10,746 bases of DNA from an uncultured Collinsella sp. Its GTDB lineage: Bacteria; Actinomycetota; Coriobacteriia; Coriobacteriales; Coriobacteriaceae. The notes under the pieces were generated by a model, which saw only the letters and a program-made list of their open reading frames with translations, did no database searches and was not told where the DNA came from. Made by a program: the position numbers and the translations under genes. Positions 6,761-10,746 of this stretch are shown in pieces; within the stretch, counting starts at the first letter, position 1; each line of letters starts with the position of its first letter. The stretch covers positions 1 to 10,746 of the forward strand of contig CAADUS010000051.1 of NCBI GenBank assembly GCA_900752275.1. Direction: 5' to 3'.

Positions 6761-7153
6761 CATAAGTCCGAGTTTCTTTTCGAGCTCCTTAACGACTTTA
6801 ACGTCTGCCGGAAGCCAATCGACCTCCCACAGGTTATTGGTATCAAGCCATTTCATATCCTCGTGAGCGTGCTCTTTGAACTCCCCCGAAAGGATGTTAG
6901 CTAGATAGCACTGCATCGACAGGTGAAACGTCGCGTAATCGTGTTCGACCGTGCAAAGATAGTCGAGGTTACCGATCGTGACCTCGAGCTCTTCCTGAAT
7001 CTCGCGCACGATTGCCTGCTCGCCGGTCTCGCCCGGCTCGAGCTTGCCGCCCGGAAACTCCCAGCCGTCTTTAAACTCGCCATAGCCTCGCTGGCAGCTC
7101 AGGATCTTCCCGTCTTTCTGAATAATCGCTGCTGCAACATTGATTGATTTCAT
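6758..7153 (-). CDS. MutT-type Nudix hydrolase ((deoxy)nucleoside triphosphate pyrophosphohydrolase)
   Basis: A 131-residue protein of the usual MutT length. The Nudix box is complete for catalysis: Gly36, Glu42, then REIQEELEV (50-58) with Arg50, Glu51, Glu54 and Glu55; the usual Gly near its end is Glu57. WEFPGGKLEPGE (31-42) and the opening MKSINVAAAIIQKDGKIL are typical of the MutT/NudG group, which hydrolyses (d)NTPs, often oxidised or methylated ones, to the monophosphate and pyrophosphate in nucleotide pool cleaning. The exact substrate cannot be told. Start ATG 7153 matches the family N-terminus; a GAGAGGTG site lies upstream, and another ATG (7163) next to it is out of frame. It converges with the helicase gene and shares its terminator and relatively low G+C. 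Confidence 0.88.
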   Translation of the reverse strand: MKSINVAAAIIQKDGKILSCQRGYGEFKDGWEFPGGKLEPGETGEQAIVREIQEELEVTIGNLDYLCTVEHDYATFHLSMQCYLANILSGEFKEHAHEDMKWLDTNNLWEVDWLPADVKVVKELEKKLGLM

Positions 7154-7186
7154 AACTAGCCATCACCTCTCCAATTGAGCCCAACC

Positions 7187-7192
7187 AGTATA
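7187..7192 (-). promoter_or_regulatory. Possible -10 box of the Nudix gene
   Basis: TATACT on the minus strand (AGTATA on the plus strand), about 33 bases before the ATG at 7153, would give a leader of roughly 27 bases. A GGGACA about 19 bases further upstream is only a poor -35. Confidence 0.4.
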
Positions 7193-7340
7193 GGTGATCG
7201 ACCGCCCGCCATGTCCCAGTCGTCTGAAAACTGTCTGCTCGACCCATTTCTGCCACCACTTTGTCATCGGCACCCCATCTCCCGCTATCGAGGTCTAATA
7301 CTTTTCCCACCGCCACCCAAAAACTCATCCAACATTAATC

Positions 7341-7368
7341 TTGGCTCAAGAATCGCTTAATCTATAAC
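7341..7368 (+). promoter_or_regulatory. Promoter of the DUF4342/two-component operon
   Basis: TTGGCT (7341-7346) and TATAAC (7363-7368) are separated by 16 bases; they match the sigma-70-type consensus at four and five of six positions. Transcription would begin near 7375, giving a leader of about 110 bases before ATG 7487. A second A/T-rich box, TATAGA (7375-7380), is a weaker alternative. Confidence 0.5.
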
Positions 7369-7434
7369 CTGCACTATAGAGTTCGACCAAGGGCGGGGAG
7401 GCACCGCACAACGCAGGCCGCCGAACGCAACGCT

Positions 7435-7463
7435 CGCGCCCGGGCAGATCGCCCGGCGTCGCG
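7435..7463 (+). other. Hairpin in the 5' leader of the DUF4342 operon
   Basis: CCGGGC (7440-7445) pairs with GCCCGG (7451-7456) around AGATC, and CGCG (7435-7438) can pair with CGCG (7460-7463) below an internal loop. It ends 11 bases before the AAAGGA ribosome site (7475-7480). No T-run follows, so it is not a terminator; it may simply stabilise the message. Confidence 0.35.
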
Positions 7464-7486
7464 CCCATCGAACGAAAGGACAGGTC

Positions 7487-8029
7487 ATGGACGACCTCGA
7501 AAAAGTTGAAACCATCCGCACCAAGTGCAACGTGAGCTACACCGATGCCAAGGCGGCGCTCGACGCTGCCGACGGCAACGTTTTGGATGCCATCATTTGG
7601 CTCGAGTCGCAGGGCAAGACGCAGACCACGTCGGCGCACGCCGCCACCGAGTCCGCGCCGGTCGATGAGCCCTCGGCCGAGATGGTCGCCGCGCAGGCCG
7701 CTTACGAGAAGTCGAGCAAAAAGACCGACTTCTCCAAGAAGATGGACAGCGTGTGGGAGTACCTCAAAAAGCTCTTCCGCCTGAGCCTGGACACCAAGTT
7801 TATCGCCACGCGCCGCGATGCGATCATCCTCAACATTCCCATCTTGATCCCAATCGTCGCCCTGTTTGCCTGGGGCGCCACGATATGGCTGATGCTGATT
7901 GGCCTGTTCTTTGGCATGCGCTACCGCATCGACAGCGACGGCGACGTGCCCGGCAGCATCAACAATCTCATGAATCACGCCGCCGACGCCGCGGACGACA
8001 TCAAGCAAAATCTCAACGACGACAAGTAA
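7487..8029 (+). CDS. DUF4342-type membrane protein with N-terminal UBA-like domain
   Basis: A 180-residue protein. Residues 1-43 (LEKVETIRTKCNVSYTDAKA, then ALDAADGNVLDAIIWLESQG) form a three-helix UBA/EF-Ts-N-like domain, the hallmark of the DUF4342 N-terminus. A polar Ala/Ser/Thr/Glu linker (about 44-80) and a basic amphipathic stretch (82-110) follow. A long hydrophobic segment (about 112-144) could be one long or two short membrane helices with a proline-containing first half (ILNIPILIPIV). The tail (145-180) is acidic and hydrophilic. Function is unknown; UBA-like domains generally bind other proteins. AAAGGA lies six bases before the ATG. The response regulator gene starts 18 bases after its stop, so it appears to lead a three-gene operon with a two-component pair. 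Confidence 0.75.
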   Translation: MDDLEKVETIRTKCNVSYTDAKAALDAADGNVLDAIIWLESQGKTQTTSAHAATESAPVDEPSAEMVAAQAAYEKSSKKTDFSKKMDSVWEYLKKLFRLSLDTKFIATRRDAIILNIPILIPIVALFAWGATIWLMLIGLFFGMRYRIDSDGDVPGSINNLMNHAADAADDIKQNLNDDK

Positions 8030-8047
8030 TCGCAGACGGGGGCACGC

Positions 8048-8833
8048 ATGGCACGGATCCTGATCGTAGAGGACGAGGAGAAAATCGCCCGCTTTGTGAC
8101 GCTCGAACTGGAGCACGAGGGCTACCAGGTGGAGCACGCCGCCGACGGCCGCACCGCCGTGGATCTGGCTCTGGAGCGCGACTACGATTTGATTCTGCTC
8201 GATGTGCTGTTGCCACAGCTCAACGGCATGGAGGTCTTGCGGCGTGTCCGCAAGCACAAGGATGTGCCGGTGATTATGGTTACCGCGCGCGATGCCGTGA
8301 TGGACAAGGTTGCCGGGCTCGATGCCGGCGCCGACGACTACTTGACCAAGCCGTTTGCGATCGAGGAGCTGTTCGCACGGATCCGCGTGGCGCTGAAGCG
8401 CTCGGAAGCCGTGCGGGCGGCTTCGGGCGTTGGCGACGCCAGCGCCGGGGCTGGCGCAGCGAGCGGCACGGCCGCCGGTATCGCCACAATGCCCCCGGCA
8501 ACCGACACGACCCAGACCGCTGCCACGTCCTCCCCCGCCGCGCTTACCGTGGGCTCGGTCGCGCTCGACCCCAACCGCCGCGAAGTCACGGTCGGCGATT
8601 CGCCCATCGCGCTCACGGCCCGCGAGTTCGATGTCCTCGCCCTGCTTATGGCGCATGCCGAGACCGTGCTCACACGCGAGCGCATCGCGCACGAGGCGCT
8701 GGGCTATGAATACGTGGGCGACACCAACAACGTCGACGTACACATCGCGCACCTGCGCGCCAAGATCGAGGACGCCGGCGGCGCCCGCATCATCCAGACC
8801 GTGCGCGGGGTGGGCTATGTCTGCCGTGCGTAA
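8048..8833 (+). CDS. OmpR/PhoB-family response regulator with a long flexible linker
   Basis: A 261-residue DNA-binding regulator. The receiver domain (about 1-118) has the acidic pair Glu8/Asp9, phospho-acceptor Asp52 (LILLDVLLP), Thr79 (VIMVTARD) and Lys101 (YLTKPF). The C-terminal winged helix (about 166-261) shows the OmpR pattern: LTAREFDVLALLM, VLTRERI, NNVDVHIAHLRAKI and the ending VRGVGYVCRA. Between them lies a linker of about 45 residues (120-165) made almost only of Ala, Gly, Ser and Thr; most OmpR-family linkers are much shorter. The partner kinase gene overlaps its 3' end by 17 bases. The ribosome site before ATG 8048 is poor (GACGGGGGC), suggesting translation depends partly on the upstream DUF4342 gene. 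The target genes cannot be predicted. Confidence 0.93.
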   Translation: MARILIVEDEEKIARFVTLELEHEGYQVEHAADGRTAVDLALERDYDLILLDVLLPQLNGMEVLRRVRKHKDVPVIMVTARDAVMDKVAGLDAGADDYLTKPFAIEELFARIRVALKRSEAVRAASGVGDASAGAGAASGTAAGIATMPPATDTTQTAATSSPAALTVGSVALDPNRREVTVGDSPIALTAREFDVLALLMAHAETVLTRERIAHEALGYEYVGDTNNVDVHIAHLRAKIEDAGGARIIQTVRGVGYVCRA

Positions 8834-10112
8834 CGCCGAGGCCAAGCGCGTCACCCCCATCGCCCGCGCCATCAACTGGGGCTATATGTGGCGCCGCCTA
8901 ATGAACTACGTCTGGCTCGATCTGCTGCTGATGGTGATTGCGGTGGCGATCCTCGTCTATGGATACAACCAGACGCTGCCCGACAGCGCGTTTACCGCAG
9001 GCTGGATTCCCGGCGCCACCGTTCACGGCATGTCGCTGACGCCCGCGCGCGGCTGGGACCTGACAACGCTCACCTATGCCGTCGAGCTTGCGCGTACCAC
9101 CAAGACCTTCCCCCTTGCGCAGGACCTCGTCGCGCTATGGCCTCTCTACCTTGTCGTTGTGGGTTGGCAGGTCATCAGCGTGCTCAACATGCTCGGCGGC
9201 GCCCGCCGCGTACGCCGCACCATGGCACCGCTCAACGACCTTGCCTTGCGCGTGGATGAGCTCGGCCGCATGCAACTCGCCGGCGGCAAGATGGAAACAC
9301 TGGAGCAGGCCATCGCGCGCGCAAGCGTCGACTCGCCGAGCGTAACCACCGGCGACGCCGACCTGGCAAGCATCGAGGTCGCGCTCAACCGCCTGCTGCG
9401 CCAGATGCAAGAGGCCAAGCTGCAGCAGATGCGCTTTGTCAACGATGCAAGTCACGAGCTGCGCACGCCCATCGCGGTGATTCAGGGCTACGTAAACATG
9501 CTCGACCGCTGGGGCAAAAACGACCCGGACGTGTTGGCAGAATCCATCGCGTCCCTCAAGGCCGAAAGCGAGCACATGCAGGAGCTCGTGGAACAGCTGC
9601 TGTTTTTGGCACGCGGCGATGCCGGGCGCACGGTCCTGCGGCGTGCGCATACCAACCTGGCCGCACTGGTCGGCGAGGTGTGCGAGGAATCGCAGATGAT
9701 CGACGCCGCGCACACGTATCGGCTGGCTTTTGACGCTGCATTTGCCAACGACCCGTGCTGCGACGCGCCTGTCGACGTGGCGCTCGTGAAGCAGGCTCTG
9801 CGCGTGGTCGTGCAAAATGCCGCCAAGTACTCGGATGCGGGAACGACCGTCACATTTGGTATAACGCCCGATGCGGGCACGGGCACGATCGACATAAGTG
9901 TTGAGGACGAGGGCATCGGCATGAACCAGGAATCTGCAGCTCACGCTTTTGAACGGTTCTATCGCGCCGACAACGCACGCGATGCCGGCGCGCAGGGCTC
10001 GGGTCTGGGGCTTGCCATTGCCAAGTGGATCGTCGATAGCCATGGCGGTGTCATTGGCGTGACCTCAGTCGAGGGCGTCGGCAGCCGCTTTACGATTCGC
10101 CTGCCGCGGTAG
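8817..10112 (+). CDS. Membrane sensor histidine kinase, partner of the upstream regulator
   Basis: With ATG 8817 as start the protein has 431 residues. It has two membrane helices (about 31-50 and 105-126) flanking a small extracytoplasmic domain of roughly 55 residues, too short for a recognisable ligand-binding fold. A HAMP-like linker follows (about 127-205) and seems to carry an insertion between its two helices. The dimerisation/phosphoacceptor region reads FVNDASHELRTPIAVIQGY with His213. The ATPase domain has the N box (Asn334 in QNAAKYS), DEGIGM (G1), FERFYRAD (F box) and GSGLGLAIAK (G2), so it should be active. It resembles the ArlS-like kinases of Firmicutes and Actinobacteria; the signal is unknown. 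ATG 8817 overlaps the regulator gene and follows GGGGTGG at close spacing; GTG 8826 is an alternative. The longer open frame upstream is only the shadow of the regulator gene. Confidence 0.92.
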   Translation: MSAVRNAEAKRVTPIARAINWGYMWRRLMNYVWLDLLLMVIAVAILVYGYNQTLPDSAFTAGWIPGATVHGMSLTPARGWDLTTLTYAVELARTTKTFPLAQDLVALWPLYLVVVGWQVISVLNMLGGARRVRRTMAPLNDLALRVDELGRMQLAGGKMETLEQAIARASVDSPSVTTGDADLASIEVALNRLLRQMQEAKLQQMRFVNDASHELRTPIAVIQGYVNMLDRWGKNDPDVLAESIASLKAESEHMQELVEQLLFLARGDAGRTVLRRAHTNLAALVGEVCEESQMIDAAHTYRLAFDAAFANDPCCDAPVDVALVKQALRVVVQNAAKYSDAGTTVTFGITPDAGTGTIDISVEDEGIGMNQESAAHAFERFYRADNARDAGAQGSGLGLAIAKWIVDSHGGVIGVTSVEGVGSRFTIRLPR

Positions 10113-10131
10113 GGATGCCCCTCGGCATAAA

Positions 10132-10167
10132 TAAAGGGATAGGGCCACGCGGCTCTATCCCTTTTTG
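10132..10167 (+). terminator. Rho-independent terminator of the two-component operon
   Basis: AAAGGGATAG (10133-10142) pairs perfectly with CTATCCCTTT (10155-10164); one G-T pair and GCC/GGC extend the stem to 14 pairs around an ACGC loop. TTTTT lies at the 3' end. It begins about 20 bases after the kinase stop. In the opposite direction it ends in TTTATTTATG and may also stop the convergent VOC gene, whose stop codon is 22 bases away. Confidence 0.85.
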
Positions 10168-10188
10168 CTAGCTATAGCAGCTTGTGCG

Positions 10189-10563
10189 CTACTCGCGGCA
10201 CAGGTGCACGGCGAAGCCGGCGAACTCGCGCTTAAAGTACACGAGCTTGGTGCCGCCGTCGGGCAGCAGCACGCGCGACTCCTCGTTGACCTCGAGCCCG
10301 CGCTCGGCAAACCACTTCTCGGCCGCATCGATGTCGTTGACGGCAAAGCCGATGTGGCCCTTAGCGCCACGACCGTTCTGCTTCATGACCTCGACCAGCG
10401 AATCGTTGAAGTACGAAACCGGGGTCTCGATGACGGGCAGGCCCATCATCGTCGAGAACAGCTCCGCGATCTCCAGGGCGTCTGCCAGGTCGGTGGCGTT
10501 AATGCCCACATGGGCAACGCGCATGCCAAAGAGCTCGACCGGGTTGGCGTTCTGCTCACTCAT
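10189..10563 (-). CDS. VOC (glyoxalase/bleomycin-resistance fold) family protein
   Basis: A 124-residue protein with the two beta-alpha-beta-beta-beta halves of the vicinal oxygen chelate fold. The first starts at MRVAHVGINATDLADALEIA, the second at KGHIGFAVNDIDAAEKWFAE. Possible metal ligands by position are His18, Glu58, His70 and a residue near the end (His120 or Glu124), similar to the His/Glu/His/Glu set of glyoxalase I. The family includes isomerases, epimerases, lyases and dioxygenases, so the reaction is open. It starts 11 bases after the stop of a PTS IIB gene on the same strand, pointing to a sugar catabolism operon and perhaps to a sugar-derived keto or aldehyde substrate. The ribosome site is weak, consistent with translation following the upstream gene. 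Confidence 0.8.
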   Translation of the reverse strand: MSEQNANPVELFGMRVAHVGINATDLADALEIAELFSTMMGLPVIETPVSYFNDSLVEVMKQNGRGAKGHIGFAVNDIDAAEKWFAERGLEVNEESRVLLPDGGTKLVYFKREFAGFAVHLCRE

Positions 10564-10574
10564 ACAGGCAGCGC

Positions 10575-10746
10575 CTACTGAGCCATAACGTCGAGGACGG
10601 CCTTCTCGGCAGCGACGCGGTTCATGCCGGTCATGAAGGGCACGCCGCTCACGTACGGGCAGGTGAGGCCCTCGGGGGCAACGGTGGTGGCGATCAGCAG
10701 GTCAGCGCCCTCGTCGCAGTAATCCTTGGCCTCGGAGATGGCGCAC
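10575..10746 (-). CDS. PTS IIB subunit, galactitol (GatB/SgaB-like) type, C-terminal part
   Basis: Only the last 57 codons are visible (5' end outside the window). The translation reads through AISEAKDYCDEGADLLIATT, then PYVSGVPFMTGMNRVAAEKA, and ends VLDVMAQ. The pattern 'D-l-l-i-x-T ... P-x-v-x-G-v-P-f-x-t-G-x-n' is that of the C-terminal half of the galactitol/ascorbate-type IIB protein, a small cytoplasmic subunit that passes phosphate from IIA to the incoming sugar through a cysteine in its N-terminal part (not visible). It is followed after 11 bases by the VOC gene. The sugar cannot be identified from this fragment. Confidence 0.7.
   Translation of the reverse strand, partial: CAISEAKDYCDEGADLLIATTVAPEGLTCPYVSGVPFMTGMNRVAAEKAVLDVMAQ

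Larger units (their letters stand above)
7154..7486. other. 333-base divergent regulatory region
   Basis: It separates the minus-strand Nudix gene from the plus-strand DUF4342/two-component operon and holds a probable promoter for each. The section 7200-7340 has an open minus-strand frame (from 7328) that runs out of frame through the start of the Nudix gene. It has no ribosome site that I can see and no family resemblance, so I do not call a gene; the stretch could be a dispersed intergenic element. Confidence 0.5.

Noticed and set aside
7071..7328. 85-residue minus-strand frame overlapping the Nudix start
   Set aside because: Runs out of frame into the Nudix gene, which has clear family support; its start lacks a ribosome site. 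Kept only as an open question for the intergenic part.
7346..8875. 509-residue minus-strand frame opposite the DUF4342 and regulator genes
   Set aside because: Shadow of high-G+C plus-strand genes with clear domains; His/Val/Gly/Arg-rich translation without motifs.
9135..10043. 302-residue minus-strand frame opposite the histidine kinase
   Set aside because: Covers the conserved H, N and G boxes on the opposite strand; no independent evidence for a gene.
1..10746. CRISPR array, tRNA, rRNA, insertion sequence or prophage
   Set aside because: No regularly spaced repeats, no tRNA T-arm plus cloverleaf, no rRNA sequence and no transposase, integrase or phage structural protein was seen on either strand.

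Overview
The window looks like a piece of a high-GC actinobacterial chromosome, most probably a gut Coriobacteriia relative such as Collinsella. This is an inference from strong G/C third-position bias in most genes, GNU-type ribosome sites, one apparently leaderless gene and the protein types present; no marker gene fixes the taxon.

Layout. (1) 1-468, minus strand: start of a secreted/membrane DUF2207 protein, cut by the window edge. (2) 469-976: 508 bases without a protein gene, but not empty. It holds a cluster of GGGAC/GTCCC repeats (about 505-630) and then three consecutive hairpins (684-722, 744-781, 805-840). The last hairpin looks like a plus-strand terminator although no plus-strand gene precedes it, so a small RNA is plausible. 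(3) 977-1987, plus: GluQRS, the tRNA(Asp) queuosine glutamylation enzyme, with a -10 box so close to its ATG that the mRNA is probably leaderless. (4) 2003-3643, minus: a three-gene set transcribed leftwards, consisting of a two-helix small membrane protein and two different metallophosphoesterases that overlap by four bases. (5) 3845-6721, plus: a large three-part protein (phospholipase-D-type nuclease, superfamily 2 helicase, DUF3427 tail), the best candidate here for genome defence or DNA repair. It faces a MutT-type Nudix hydrolase (6758-7153, minus) across a shared bidirectional terminator. Both genes are visibly poorer in G+C than their neighbours. (6) 7154-7486: a divergent regulatory region. 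(7) 7487-10112, plus: an apparent operon of a UBA-like/DUF4342 membrane protein, an OmpR-type response regulator with an unusually long linker, and its histidine kinase, closed by a strong terminator. (8) 10189-10746, minus: the end of a galactitol-type PTS IIB subunit followed by a VOC/glyoxalase-fold protein, probably the tail of a sugar uptake operon.

The genes fall into independent small transcription units and not one large system. The most interesting items are the nuclease-helicase-DUF3427 protein with its MutT neighbour, the possible small RNA upstream of gluQ, and the DUF4342 protein built into a two-component operon. No mobile element, CRISPR array, tRNA or rRNA was recognised.
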